The position numbers and the translations under genes were made by a program. From positions 396,001 through 460,000 of the forward strand of contig JAWRVZ010000278.1 of NCBI GenBank assembly GCA_037043235.1: a stretch of 64,000 nt of DNA, read 5' to 3'. Shown in pieces: positions 1 through 13,734 of this stretch. Numbering within the stretch: the first letter of the stretch is position 1; each line of letters opens with the position of its first letter. The notes under the pieces are model-generated. The model did not search any database. It was not told the DNA's origin and was given only the letters and a program-made list of their open reading frames with translations. The DNA is from Rhodeus uyekii. Its lineage: Eukaryota > Chordata > Actinopteri > Cypriniformes > Acheilognathidae.

Positions 1-180
1 TCAGTTGTTAGGAAGGTTTAGTTGAGTGTGGACGGGTTCCTCGTATGATATCTCCAGGTTTTGTTCAAGTGTGCTTCTTTTGTTTTATATATAAGGTGTT
101 TTGTTTTGTGCTTGTTCAAATAAAGAGAAGTTTCAGTTCATTCTTATCTCCTCTTTTCATCCTTCCGCACCCAACGCTAA
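1..180 (+). mobile_element. Possible LTR-type 3' end
   Basis: T-rich text with AATAAA near 117 and a short C-rich trailer resembles the end of Ty3-type LTRs elsewhere in this window. It is cut by the window edge, so the identity is weak. Confidence 0.3.
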
Positions 181-1450
181 CACCTGCAATAACACTGAAA
201 ATCATAGTCTTTTGTCTATGAAAAGTCATAGCATCGAAACTCATCAGAATAATCTAACCAATTTAACAAAAAAAATAAAAAATTACATTTAAAAAACTAT
301 ATGTTTTTAATTATTTGAAATTACTTGTAAAGCCAATTTGACTGTGCTTACAAACTTAAAGCAGCAACTGAATTATTACTTAACAGTGAATATTTGATTA
401 AATAAGCTCAAAATCAAACCTTTATGCAGGTAATGACCTCATGGATCAGGATAGCGACAAACAGGTGTTCAGGAAGCACAGCGGTGGCATTTGTAGCCCT
501 TTAAGTGTTTTGGGAGGAAAACAGTCAAACGTGCTCTTTTTTCTCCGGGGGTTTTTAGCCCTGCTGTATCCTGCGTACTTGAGAATCTGTTGTCAATTAC
601 ATCCAAAAATTCTCATTACATTAATGGCAAAAATAGATCAATAAAAATCTCATTACAGTACTATTTTTAGAAGATTTTTTGTCATTTTCTTTTTGTTTTC
701 CATTAACCATACTGAATCTCATTATAGTACGTATTTTTAAAGTGTGTAGGTTTTTATTTATTTAAATAAGGGAGGTACAAAAATATAAACACAGTTTCTT
801 GTTTCTTTATTTTGATTTTGGGTGAGGCATAACTAGGATATGTTTACGTCATAGCTTCACTCCCATAATACGAAACAAAAGGTTAATCGATGAAAGATGT
901 GACATCTTTCGCTTCATTGTGTTCAGCTAAATGTTAATTATGCCTGCTCTGGTGCAGGCAATGTGTTTATGGTAGCAGAGCCACTGGAACAGCTCTGAAA
1001 CAGCTGAAGTGTTCAGACACCTGGACACTGTCCCAACACAAGAGGTCTGGCTGATTGAAAGCGGCAAATAAACACTTCTAGTATAACCAGAAGCATACCT
1101 CATGCAATGAGACCGATGCTATTCCAGACAGTTTTTGATATCCAAAACCGGAGTTTCCAGTGTAATATTTAGCAAAGATGAAACGTCCTGACAATTTATT
1201 CAAAGGAACTCAAGCGGTATTTTGAATGTGTGTCTTAAAACGTGATTTGAAAAATACTGATGTCATGGAATGATCTGTTTAATTACTTAAGGTGATCGCC
1301 GAGTGAGAATGTGGTCTAGAACAGTGTTCAATATTGCAGTAATATTAAGCCTATTTATAGATACAAAGAGGGAAATGAGGCCTTTCAGCATGACTATTTA
1401 TAATAACGCATTAACAATAAATTAATAATTCAACCAAAAACCAAATTCGG
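181..1450. other. No supported feature
   Basis: AT-rich sequence with only short chance frames. No coding, RNA or repeat signature is recognised. Confidence 0.6.
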
Positions 1451-1454
1451 TCAT

Positions 1455-1525
1455 CATTTAGGCCTACTCACCCTCATGTCGTTCCAAATGACTTAACAGG
1501 TCTTATTCCATATAACAAATGTGAA
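1455..1525 (+). repeat. Fragment of a dispersed inverted-repeat element end
   Basis: The text tcatcatttaggcctactcaccctcatgtcgttccaaat (broken here: tcatcattta, then cctactcaccctcatg) matches the left end of the element at 11112. Confidence 0.5.
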
Positions 1526-3436
1526 TGAATACAGGTGAGGCTTAAAAGAAGTCCATGAATGCATTCAAAATCATATACTTCCCTACTATATAGTCTTATT
1601 TATATTTATTATTTCTTCCAGTGAGATTCTCAAGTTCACAAACAATGGCCATTTACTATCCCCTCCCATATAGGCCACTGAATTTGTGAATTACAGCAAA
1701 GCCACTCAGCTGACACTATATAAGTCTTATAAAGCCCTTAGTTTGCATTTTGAGTTTGTCACTTATTATCTTGGTTTAATGTGGTTGTGTCACTGATTAT
1801 TAATAGACTGTTTTGTTTGGATACTCTGTCTTTTAACAATCTCTACTACAGTAACATGACAATAACAATATGATGAATACACTTTTTCTATTTTTCTTCT
1901 TTAGAGTTTTATGGCGGTTGGCAAACAAGCTTATGATACATATGGTCCACCATGCACTGGGATGTAGTGTGTAACACTGATGTTGAGGAAATTATATATC
2001 TAATTCTTTTAAACAGTTTGCTAAACACTCCTGAATTCTGCACTTTTAACAAATTCTGCAGAAAAAGATGGATTATTACTATAGCACCTAAGGCTTTCAA
2101 TATTTGTAATCTTTTGTAACCCTCGCACTTTGTTCACATCTGGCAAAACATCCTGATTTATGTTTCACAATAGTGTTTTCAATGCTGCCCTATACATAAT
2201 TCTGACATTTCCCCTCACAGTTCTTTAAAGATATAAACTATAAACTTGGAACAGAGAGAATTGTGTGATTAAACGTACATTTTTTATTATTTTTATTCCA
2301 TAGCAGTAACAAGCCTCCATAACATAAAGTGATTCCTAACATACTTTCTATAATATAATATTATAAGAAATAATACTTGTGCACAGATCTTCTGATCTCT
2401 ATGATTGAGATGTTTTGCACATATCCACCACAAGTCTTTGAAAGCAAAAGTGTAATTTTGTCGAAAAGTGAGCAAGGTCTTATTTCAATACGATAAAATC
2501 ACTGGATCTCCATCATGTGAAGTCTTCAGCTTGAACCCTTTTCCCATTTATTCCAAGTAGCATATAGACAACAAGGAGTCATCGTATGGAAGTAATTATG
2601 AGTCTTTTGAAAAGCATCATGCTTACCTTCTCTGACCTTCTGAAGAGCCTTATCAGTGCAGACAGGTCCCGATGAGATATAGCCTTTCCTCACTTTTTCC
2701 CTAATTTTTTTTTACTTTCACTCGTAAAAATGACCATCCATTTTATAACAGTAGTTTTTGAGTCTTTTGTTACAGTGTTCCCTAATGTGAAGCAGGTCTT
2801 GTACTGATACTAATATGTTGAGAATAATATTATCATTTGGCCTTCAAAATAATGAAAAATTAAGTACCTTTGATTCGTTTTTAATTTACTGCATTAAAAT
2901 ATTTGCATGCGTATGTTGCGCTTCAACACAATAAATATCTAATATACTTTAATACAGATTTATACATATTGCAATTTAATGACAGGAATTTGGTTGGAAT
3001 ATGTTTGACATAATAACCAATAATATATAGTAAATGTACAGTTTTAAACACATTTTTTGTGTGTGTTTAATAACAGAGATGCTCTGGCATATGCAAAGTC
3101 TTACAAACAAGTAAACAAAGTCAGGATCTCTTAAGTCAATGCGTCGCCAACCACAACAAATTACCCGTGACTTAATAATGGCCAGATGACGGGGTCTTTA
3201 GCAAAGCTCTTTGGACCCGCGTGACCCTTCCACACTGTTAACATTAACAACACTGCTTTAAAAATCTTAGAGCCATAAGAACATGTCTTATTTTCCAATA
3301 AATCATCTAAAAAATAAAATATATGCTGTATTTAAAATTAAATGTGTATGATTTATATTTATCATAAATACTCTCTAAAACATCTCATATATTCTCATCT
3401 CTTTACATTTTATTTCTTATTTTGAGTGTTTATAGT
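1526..3436. other. No supported feature
   Basis: AT-rich non-coding DNA. Frames longer than 60 codons carry no domain or codon bias I recognise. Confidence 0.6.
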
Positions 3437-3686
<250 letters not shown>

Positions 3687-3955
3687 TTTGTATTGGCCAC
3701 TACTGCCATTTTCTTAACTGAAAGAATGTCAGACAGAACATTCCAACGTTTATAAAATAAATATTTGTAAAATTCTTTACAGAACCAGTTGTGGTTCTTA
3801 TTTTAAATTGTTTCCACAATTTTTGTTCATGAAGGAAAGAATAGAACTAAAAAGATGACATACTAAAGGTTTTTATTTTGTCATAATGGGAATTAGGGTT
3901 GTAACCTCACCCCCAATCTTTACATTTCTGCATTTGGCAAATGCTTTTCTCCAAA

Positions 3956-5994
3956 GTCAAGTCAAGTCAAGTCACCTTTATTTATATAGCGCTTTTTACA
4001 ATGTAGATTGTTTCAAAGCAGCTTTACAGTGGTCACAGAAAAGACAATATAAACAAAATTTGTTTGGCTGAACAGCAGCTCCAAAAGAGCAGGCAAATCA
4101 ATACAATTGATGAACTTTAAGTGTTAAGTTTCCCCAACTGAGCAAGCCATAGGCGACAGCGGCAAGGAACCAAAACTCCGGCAGGTGACGTAACGAATGA
4201 AGAATAGAATGGAGAAAAAACCTTGGGAGAAACCAGGCTCAGTCGGGGGACCAGTTCTCCTCTGGCCAAAGCCAAACAGTACATGATTATTATATTGACA
4301 ACAATTCAAGTCCAATATGAAGTCCAATTTGGTCCGGTTGGAGATGGGTTCATGATCGTCACAGGGGAGGGTCTAGTAGAGTCACGGTCTCCGCAGACAC
4401 TTCAGGGTAGTGCTGTGCTCGTGTCCAGGTCCTTCATCTGATCTGGATACGGCCCGGATCCGGCTGACCACGGTAACCTCGGAATAAACAGAGAACAATA
4501 TCAGCGTAGATGCCATTCTTCTTCTGATGTATCGAGTACATCAGGTGTTATGGGAATGTTCTCGGTTCCGGCTTATCTAAATTATGCAGCCTAACAATCA
4601 TTTTACATGATTTGGATTAAAATGTATGTATAATGTGTTATGTGTATGCCAGGTTGAAAAGATGTGTTTTTAGTCTAGATTTAACCTGACAGAGTGTGTC
4701 TGCTTCCCGAACTGTATTAGGAAGACTGTTCCAGAGTTTAGGAGCTAAATAGGAAAAGGATCGACCGCCAGCAGTTGACTTTGATATTCTAGGTATTATA
4801 AGCTGGTCAGTATTTTGGGATCGCAATAGACGTGAAGGACTATAATGTGTTAAGAGATCGCTCAAGTACTGGGGAGCTAAACCATTTAATGCTTTGTAAG
4901 TAATTAGCAAGATTTTAAAATGTATTCGGTGATTAATAGGAAGCCAGTGCAGGTTTGACAGAACTGGGCTAATATGCTCATATTTCCTGGTTCTAGTAAG
5001 AACTCGAGCTGCTGCATTTTGGACCAGCTGGAATTTTTTTATTAAGCGTGCAGGGCAACCACCTAGTAGAGCATTACAATAATCTAGCCTTGAACTCATG
5101 AACGCATGAACTAACTTTTCCGCATTTGTCTTAGAGAGCATATGTCGCAATTTAGATATATTTTTAAGATGGAAGAATGCCGTTTTACAGATGCTAGAAA
5201 CATGGCTTTCAAATGAAAGATTGGTATCAAAGAGCACACCCAGGTTTCTAACTGACGACGAAGACTTGACAGAACAGCCATTGAGTGTTAGGCAGTAGTC
5301 TAGATTATTACGCGCTGAACTTTTTGGTCTAATAATTAGAATCTCTGTTTTTTCAGAATTAAGCAGTAGAAAGTTATTAGTCATCCAATTTTTTATATCG
5401 GTTATGCATTCTGTTAATTTAGTGAATTTGTTTGTTTCATCCGGATGAGAAGAAATATAGAGCTGAGTATCATCAGCGTAACAATGAAAGCTAATGCCAT
5501 GCTTCCTAATAACTGCACCCAAAGGAAGCATGTACAGGGTGAAAAGCAATGGTCCTAACACTGAACCTTGAGGAACTCCATACTGAACCCGTGACCGATA
5601 TGACATCTCCTCATTTACTGCTACAAACTGATAACGGTCAGATAAGTATGATTTGAACCAGGCTAATGCAACTCCACTAATGCCAACATAATTTTCAAGT
5701 CTATTCAGAAGGATTTTGTGGTCAATTGTATCAAATGCAGCACTAAGGTCCAGTAACACTAACAGAGAGATACAACCACGATCGGATGATAAGAGCAAAT
5801 CATTAGTAACTCTAATAAGAGCAGTCTCAGTACTATGATATGGTCTAAATCCTGACTGGAAATCCTCGTAGATGCTGTTTCTTTCTAGAAAGGAACATAG
5901 TTGTGAAGATATTGCCTTTTCTAGAATCTTTGACAAAAAAAAAAGGTAGATTCGATATCGGCCTGTAATTAACTAATTCTGTAGGATCAAGTTG
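3956..5994 (-). mobile_element. 5'-truncated LINE of the L2/CR1 group
   Basis: On the minus strand the element runs from within the reverse-transcriptase domain (near 5994) to a 3' UTR ending in repeated GACTT units (3956-3975). The 3' end, which includes tttatttatatagcgctttt, recurs at 42140 and 59290 in this window. It lacks the endonuclease and the RT N-terminus. It is inserted inside a SINE whose two halves flank it. Confidence 0.85.
4638..5936 (-). pseudogene. Reverse transcriptase fragment of the L2/CR1-group LINE
   Basis: About 432 codons are open. RT motifs in order: FQSGFRPYHSTETAL, LLDLSAAFDTIDHKILL, YGVPQGSVLGPLLFTLY, then the catalytic box FHCYADDTQLY (YADD at 5469-5480). The C-terminal ALNGLAPQYLSDLL block that closes these LINE proteins follows. 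The frame has no ATG. Upstream, a run of ten A on the + strand (5935-5944) breaks it from an in-register piece coding LDPTELVNYRPISNLP, so a slip in the homopolymer has frameshifted the gene. It is a domesticated or active gene only if intact copies exist elsewhere; this copy is dead on arrival because it is 5'-truncated. Confidence 0.85.
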
Positions 5995-6124
5995 TGACTT
6001 ACAATGCATTCAAGCAACACATTAATGTTCTAATCAGTTCTTGCTTTCCCTGGGAATCGAACCCTTGACCTTGGCATTATAAACACCAATGCTCTACTGG
6101 TTGAGCTTCAGAAAAGCCCTCCCT

Positions 6125-6435
6125 CTTCCTCTTCCCTCGCAAGTTTTTCCCCGTGTCATTCCCTTTGCCTGTCGCATCAGTCACTTACCTCGTTAGTTTT
6201 GTCACCTGTGTCTCATCTTCTCCTCTGTATATATTCCCTTATGTGTTCCTCTGCATTTGTCTGTCAATGCTAATGTTTGGCCGTGCGTAGTTCTCCTTGC
6301 TGGTATCCCATTGGTCTTTAGTTCTGTTTTGGTAGAAGTTAAAAAAGTTTTGAGTTCATTAATAAAGAGAGGTTTCTGTATACTCCTGTCTTCCTCGTCA
6401 TCTCTTCCTCCCGCACCAACACACCTGATAAGTGG
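6125..6435 (+). mobile_element. Probable solo LTR of a Ty3-type element (decayed)
   Basis: C/T-rich text with CACCTGTGTCTC, a TATATATT box near 6230, AATAAAGAG near 6360 and a C-rich end. This order matches the fuller LTR at 15795. Boundaries are not defined. Confidence 0.4.
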
Positions 6436-6439
6436 ATTG

Positions 6440-8860
6440 GGAAAAGGAATGAATTGGGAATTTATATAGTGAATTGGATATGAAGACTTGAGTTTATTTT
6501 GCATTTATTAATGTTTACTTTTATTGGGCAAGTAGAGGTTTTAGGTGATTAAAAAGCATAGATTATCTTGACTTAGGCTTGTGTTGAGGTAAATACCAAT
6601 TGGAACTCAATTTGAGTTGTACACCATATAGAGGAATATGACTATGACTTATACCGTGCATAAAACCCCATATTCTAAATTTGGTAAATGGTGATCTAAA
6701 TTTGACATCACTGATCTTCATTGGCTCTTCCGTGTCTCATGATTGACTGCAACGTTCAATTAAATTTTTTATATTGAGATTTGAGAGCAATGATAGAGGT
6801 AAAGATTTTCATTGACTGAATCATTATCTCAGTCTTTCTTATCTACATTGCATCAGAAAGCTGTAGCTAATATGAGTTATAGATATCCTTTACATATTTT
6901 TTTCTTTATTATTTTCTGATGAATTATCATAGCTGTAGATTTGTCTTTTACAATTCACAGATTATTTTGATGTTCAGACTTTATGAGAAAGAGTGGCTTT
7001 CCAGGCTCAAATTAATCTTTAGATTAAATATATTTTAAAATATTCCAATATCACTTGTGTCAAATTAATTTGTCCAGTTAATAAAATTATCTTGCTTTTT
7101 GAATGCTCTTCAAATGCTTTCTCACTAAATTAATCTAAAAAATAACAATTAATTTAAACATTTATTCAATCTGATGCAAGATATATTCCCTTTCATGCAT
7201 GGTGTGATATTGCTGTTTGAGAATGTAAAAAGTCTGCAACGTTTCAAAGAGAAAAGTGCTTATATGGTTTCTTATTGTCTCCTAAAAGAAAGAAGCAATT
7301 CTGAACTGCATGAAATGAGTCATGAGTATCTTCAGCCTTCCTGCATGACCCTATACTGTTCTTACACTCAAATTCTGTAGTTGTAGCTGAAACTGAAAGA
7401 GTTTGGCTTGTGATGGCGACATATCAAAAAACAGTGCAATTCCAAAAGTTGAGGACTCAAGCTGGAATTTATGGAATAAAATCAAGGACATCCTTACTAT
7501 TCATATCACTGTGCATAACATGCTGAGGAAGAACTGAAATTCAGATATGGTAAAGAATGTATACATCTGACCAATCAGAGCAGAGCAGACGAATCACAAC
7601 AGTCTGGTATACATTAGCATTTTTTTTAGAGATTCATAGAGATTTTTTATTTGGATGAACTGCTCCTTTGTGTAATAGAAATAGAAAATTTTTCATGTGT
7701 ACCTCATTTTCCAACAAGAGAAGAAAGAATGCAATATTTTGCTGTAAATAATCAGAAACTGTTGTGAAGATTTGATGTCATTAATATTTTGTATATTAGA
7801 ACACCTTTATGGACCTCAGAATGAAAGTCCAGGTTCCAGTAGTGGACATCTAAGACTTCTCTTAACTCCGCTGGCAGGTAATGTGACAAGACACAGATTA
7901 AATTATAGGAAATTTACAATTTCCAAGGAGGAGATTCAAAGTACATGAATCTCGAAGGGGGAAAAAATCAAGGCATCAAAACATATTCCAGGAAAAAAAA
8001 GACTTATTAAAGTACTTAGCCTTGGAGCCACATATTAGACTCTTAAAGAGATTATGATAGAGTACCAAACCGAAATAATTTTAAATTGGGCAATGAAATG
8101 TCTTGTTTCCCAGTGTGGTCTGCCATGATGTTTTAACTCACAGAAGCGAGGTCAAGTAAAGAGCACCTGGGTTAAAGCTCAGACTGAGAGAGGAACTCTT
8201 CCACTGCCAGAAAAAACAGCAAGAATTTCCAACTGATTCAACCATTCTGCAATGATTACAGTATATTCTCATAGATGCTAATTCTCTCTAAGTATGACAG
8301 AAATCCATTTTTTTTCCTTAATCTAGCTGGTATTAAAAAGATGATTGTGCCGCAGCGGAATAATTCAAATCTTCCTGATTTTAGTCCCACATTTCATCTG
8401 TAATAATCATAAAAACCTATGACAAACCGCATATGCTCTAATTTCTAGTAGTTTCCATATTGAATCACCATTTACCAGCTCACAACGTAAATATTTTGTT
8501 AGCGACACACTGGCTGTAACCTCTTCTGGACATTCTGAACAATCCCACTTTAAGATGATTCCAGAGGTGTGTCCCAAGTTAGTAACAGGAATTTTTTATT
8601 GAACAAAAAAATCATGTGTGGGAACATTCTCAGTAGTAAAATACACTGTCCATATTTTTAAGTATTACAGTCACAGATGTTTTAATACAACAAACTACAC
8701 AAAATATTATCCAACGTAAGCTAATTTTGCAAACTGAGAATGTATACTCTTCATCCAATAAGTAAAAGAATCACAAATTTGACAAAATCTGTTGATTTGA
8801 TTAACGAAAGTAATTTATTAATTACTAAAATCTGCACTAAATCATTTACCACATGATTTC
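6440..8860. other. No supported feature
   Basis: AT-rich non-coding DNA. No frame shows a known domain and no tandem or inverted repeat stands out. Confidence 0.55.
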
Positions 8861-8864
8861 CCCT

Positions 8865-9130
8865 GTCACGTTCACTCTTTACTTTCATTTTCATAGACTT
8901 TTAGTTTGGTTCTGTCAGAGACCAGTCATGTTTATGTTCTTCCTGGTTCCCCATGTGCTCTTTTATTGTCACCGTAGTCTTTAATCATTATTATTGTCAG
9001 CTGTCTCATTTCTGTGATCATTCCCTGTGTGTATTTGTTCTCCCTCAGTCTTGGTCCGTTCTTGTCTGTGTAACGTCTATGTAATCGTTGTTGTTACGTC
9101 CAGGTTGTGTTGTGTTGTGTTGATCTCGCT
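8865..9130 (+). mobile_element. Possible decayed LTR
   Basis: T/C-rich stretch from ccctgtcacgttc to a GTTGTGTT run, resembling teleost Ty3-type LTR U3 sequence. No clear end or duplicate was found. Confidence 0.3.
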
Positions 9131-9438
9131 AATGCAAAACCTGCATCTAATTGAACAATTGAGCTTTCAGGCTGTTCTCATTTTGTAATCGGCTACTTTC
9201 TTCACACAGCCTATTTAAATTGAATGCATTAGGAATAATGATGTAATAATGGTCAAATAAAGTGGTGCCGTTTTGCATTGCAGTTTTAGTTAATATCTCT
9301 TATATTTTGGATAATATATACTTTATATTGGAAATACACTGGGAGAATCACAAAAGGAAACAGGAAGTGGTCAAAGACATGACAGAACTGTGACAATAAT
9401 ACAATAAATTTAATATATACAATAAATATTATATAATA

Positions 9439-10545
9439 CAGTGGAGTTCACTTATCTTGACTCACGGTTAACGTGCCAATACTATTATGGCGACGTTTTT
9501 GAAGTGGAACCGCCAAACTCCCTAATTGTCTCAGTGTTTTAGATTCTTTAATGTTGATTCGTTAATGTCGCCGAAATCGAATATCTCGAGCACAAAAGAG
9601 GGACAAAATCGCCACTTCACATGGTTATTTCGTGACTAATTTGCGTGCCTGGTTCACTGTGCATGCGCTGGGTTTGCGGTCCGCTCACGGTTCACTCCCT
9701 GTGGTTGATCTCATCTGAGGGATAACATGCTGTAGCATCCCGCATGTTTTTTGTGATTTTGTGAGAAATCTTTGTGTTTGCATTGTTGGTGAATATACTT
9801 CAAGGTTTGTATCAAGAATCGAAGGTGGTTTTTATTGTGGTGGTTTTACATATGCCTTTTGTTGTTAGCAAACACAGTACAGTGTAGGCACATTTTTTTA
9901 GATGAATGCCGATCGCTTCATCAAACAAATCACAGCAACACTGTTGTGTAAAAAAACACCAAAAACACAAGTATGTACATTCTCATTTAATAATTTACAT
10001 CATACACATCAATACATTTTCATTTTTCTTTCTTGTGAGGGTTGTTGTCTTTGGCGCTCTGACAGCTGACAGCTGGTGCTTCACTTCCACTATCACTCTG
10101 ATAGGCTGTCTGACCTGTCAATCATGCAAGAAGACGTGATTGGCTGTGCTGCCATGAGGGCGGGCTCTTCTCATGTCGGATGAGATGCTTCCAGCGCAGC
10201 GGGAGAGACTGCTTTTCTGTTCTGATTCTGACTTGTGTTTTTTTTTTTTTTTATTGTGTGAATTTCGCACACAAGCACTGTTCACCAAGCCTGAACATAT
10301 AATTGAAGTCATGCGAGCAACATTTGATATTCGAAATGTGATCTTACACAAAAAAGTTCATCAATCTATGGGTTATGCCAACGATTTTTTACACAAAACC
10401 CGCTGGCTATATGAGCGTGCGGATTATCTGCGTCTGCGGGTTATATGTGGGATAATATATGCTAATATGTGTAATAGATGTTACATAGGGTTATCTCGAT
10501 GATTTTTTGCAACCCCGAGACCTTCGACATAACTGAACTCCACTG
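9439..10545. mobile_element. pogo/Tigger-like non-autonomous DNA transposon
   Basis: Inverted ends CAGTGGAGTT...AACTCCACTG flanked by TA (9437-9438 and 10546-10547), 1,107 bp. The left 120 bp (ggttaacgtgccaatac, then aagtggaaccgccaa) recurs at 24135-24271. Interior frames (9906-10139, 10173-10502) match no transposase that I recognise. The superfamily assignment rests on the TA target and the CGGTTAACG-like ends. Confidence 0.75.
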
Positions 10546-10547
10546 TA

Positions 10548-11110
10548 CAATAAAGTCACTTCTAGTGAAGTTAAAAATATGTCTGAAAAATGTTTGTTGA
10601 AACTGATAGTGTGTGATGCGAATTGCTAATTTTCAAAAGTTGCACACCTAAGAACATGCAGAATCTACTGATACGTATGAATTAAAGATCAGCGGCACTA
10701 AATCGAAGCTGTTCTTCAACTGAGGCCAAGGCATATATACTATGTGTGGGATGACAGCTTTAAAACACCCCTCCCTATCACACTGTTCCCTGCATTGTAA
10801 TAAATTGGCAAACATTTAAGCAGTTCTGTGTTATCTCACAAGCAAAAGGCCTTTTGAATAGCTGGCCGGGATTACCAGCAAGCTGTTCAGGAAAGATTGT
10901 GGAGGGGGTGGACACTGAGTGGCCAGGAAGTGCCTGGTGTGCTTGAGTGGCCGTTGCATGGAGGATGCCCAGGAAAACCCTTTACGTCTATGACATCTAT
11001 GATTCAGAGTGACTCAAACCTAATTAGACAGTTTAAAAAATGAGTTTTCTTTTGTATTGTTTAAAGTAGAGGCACTGCATTACGTAAAACAGATTGCCGG
11101 TTTGGTTATT
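10548..11110. other. No supported feature
   Basis: Non-coding sequence between two transposons, with nothing recognised. Confidence 0.55.
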
Positions 11111-11111
11111 G

Positions 11112-12196
11112 TTAAAGGAAAAGTTCGTTCAAAAATGAAAATTATGTCATCATTTACTCGCCTTCAAGTTTTTCCAAACACATTTCATGTGACGTCTGTC
11201 AAACACAAAGACAGCCCCCCCCCCCCCCCCAAACACACGCACACACGCGCACACTGAAAGTGAATGGGGTTGACCTTCTTACAGATACCAATATTTCAGA
11301 AATATTATCAGATATTATCAGAAGACCAGATAAAAATATGTATTGTTATTGGACACAAAATCTGTGCGACACAAATAAATAAGTTAAGGAAAATCTCAAA
11401 AGCTCTTTTTTTCCCCCAGTCAACAGATTCAAAAGGCTTACAAAATTGTTAAAAGTTTATGATACCAATAGCAAAAACCATAGCTTTGTGTCAGGAACAG
11501 ACTAACATTTAAACTGTTATTGGCTGTAAAATCACAGTCCAAGTTTAGAACTAGTTCAGGAAAATCTCGAAGGAAATGAAAGGGAATGAGGTCAAGCTTC
11601 AAAAGTCTTACAGATATCTTAAAAATTAAGTAATACAATTTTTTCTTCTATAGCAATAAGATTACTATAGAAAAATATGTATAAAAATAAAAAATTCAAA
11701 TGCTATTGGACATAAAATCTGTGTATAACAATTAGAGAAGCTCAGGAAAAATTCAAAGGTGCTTTTTTCTCACACAATGAAAGTGAACAAGCTTCAAAGG
11801 CTTCAAAAGTATGAAAAGTTAGCACAAAAGTAATAAAAGCTTAGTGATATGGACCAAAATTTGAATTGTTATTGGTTGCAAAGACACGCACCATAGTTGA
11901 ATTTGAACGCAGACGAGATTTGTGAGATACTGCGCAATGGAAGCTATTTAGCAAATTTTGGAGAAGCTATTGCATGACCTCAAGACTTGCAGTATTGTCC
12001 TATGAAATACTTATATTGCTTCTTTGGTGTGTTTATGTCCCATTTGGTGCGCAACAGAATTTGTTCCCATTCTGTTTGATTCTAAGCATGAGTTTCCACT
12101 AATCCTTCTGTGTTCCATGGAAGAAGGAAAATCATACCAGTTTGGAGCGACATGAGGGTGAGTAAATAATCATTTTTGGATGAACTATTCCTGTAA
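11112..12196. mobile_element. Inverted-repeat DNA element with an internal degenerate tandem array
   Basis: The left end ttaaaggaaaagttcgttca and the following tgtcatcatttactcgcc mirror the right end gagggtgagtaaataatca and gaactattcctgtaa. Such ends belong to an abundant teleost MITE family. Between them lie about four diverged copies of a 170-185-bp unit marked by tgttattgg (11343, 11515, 11703 as ctattgg, 11868). A C17 run is at 11214-11230. Confidence 0.65.
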
Positions 12197-12199
12197 GCA

Positions 12200-13600
12200 A
12201 AAATGACATAATCCATAAATGATAAATGATGTTTGCCTGCTCTCGTGGATGTCCTTTTGCATAAAAGTTTCCCAGCATCGTTTTATAGGTTTGACCTTAG
12301 GTTAGATGTTTCCAGTGTCTCAAAATTATTTGTGGAGAAAGAGCTGGTTTAGATTTAGACAATAGCGATTAAACAATATGCAGTGGAGGCCCAAATTTGG
12401 CCGCTTGATTTTACATTTCCACAGGAACCTATATTGCTGCCATCCCAATTTGTGTTATCAAACATAGCTAAAGAGAATGATTCATAGGCAACTGGAAAAA
12501 TGGACACTGCTTCTGCTTTTAGCAAAAACATGATTGCACTCCACCCAACTTCAACATCTCAAAATTCTCTTTGGTTGGATCTAGCATTGATGTTGGACAG
12601 TAAGATATAACATTACAACCCTGACATTTAGCACCGAATGGAAAGAATCATTCTGTTTCAAAATTCAGTCGACTGACTTACTGTCAAAATACCCAAATGG
12701 ACACTCACAAATGCCTGAATTGGAAACACGTTACACGTAGGTAGCAAGATACTTAGCAGTAACTCACATGCATTAAACCTGAACTGGTAAAATATCTTCT
12801 ACAAAATAATGAAATACAATGTAAATTTATATGTAAAAAATGTTCTTAAAATGCATGTCTACATTTGAATGGCAGTCAATGGAGAAAGATGCTAACCAAG
12901 CTAATTAGCCAATCTCTGACCTTTTGCTCTGATGCTAGCCGGCTGCTTAGCTAATGAAATGATACTCTAACACACACACAAAATAGATGAAGTCATTCAT
13001 TTGAATTACGTTTTTTGTTGTTTTGATGTATTCCTCATTCGAGTGGGAACATTTTAGAGACTTTTTAAATACCCAATAGCCTTTAGCAGGGCTAAAAGGG
13101 AACTTATGTTTCACTTTTCCAACAGTTATAGTCCTACATTTTGAGTTTCACATCTTCCCAGACATGCTGAAATCAGAATTTGTACAATTGTTGCACATTA
13201 GTACAGTGTTGCCCGTATGGTTCAGTCTTCAGTAAAGTTTAGCTGAAACAGGAAAAAAGAGATGACAGAAAACAGAAGATCAACTCCAAACAATCTGAGG
13301 GACTGCTGTAAACTTTGTTCTTTGTTAAATGGAGAGCACTGATGAGAACAAGGGAAAAGATGTCTCTGAGCCAAAAATACAAAAAATGTGCATAATGCAT
13401 ATGCATAATTATGCGTAATGTGTACATGAAAATTGTATTGTTATTATTTTAACATCACATCTTAAAATTTTGATGCAAGTATGAAGGAAAGTACATTTTT
13501 TAGGTCCTGTGCAAAGCATTAGCATTTTACATTTTGGCGAAATGGTGGCTCTAATCCGTTTATACAGAATTACTTTTAGGAGAAGACATTCATTCTTACT
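12200..13600. other. No supported feature
   Basis: AT-rich DNA without a recognised gene or repeat. Confidence 0.55.
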
Positions 13601-13734
13601 TACTTCAATCATATGTTTCCTAAGAAAACGCATTGTACAAATGCATTCAAAATCACTATCACCATTAAAAAGGTAACAGTTATGTCAGTTTTAACCATTA
13701 TTTTCTTCCATTTACATGGAACTTACATGTTGAA

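Larger units (their letters stand above)
3918..6120 (-). mobile_element. tRNA-derived SINE (V-SINE-like), split by the LINE
   Basis: The 3' tail piece (3918-3955; gcatttggcaaatgcttttc) and the head and body piece (5995-6120, including gggaatcgaacccttgacc, the reversed B box) are one SINE on the minus strand. It matches the unbroken copy at 40298-40440. The LINE at 3956-5994 sits between them. Confidence 0.75.

Noticed and set aside
4638..5936. Host reverse-transcriptase-like gene
   Set aside because: It carries LINE 3' UTR repeats, 5' truncation and a homopolymer frameshift.
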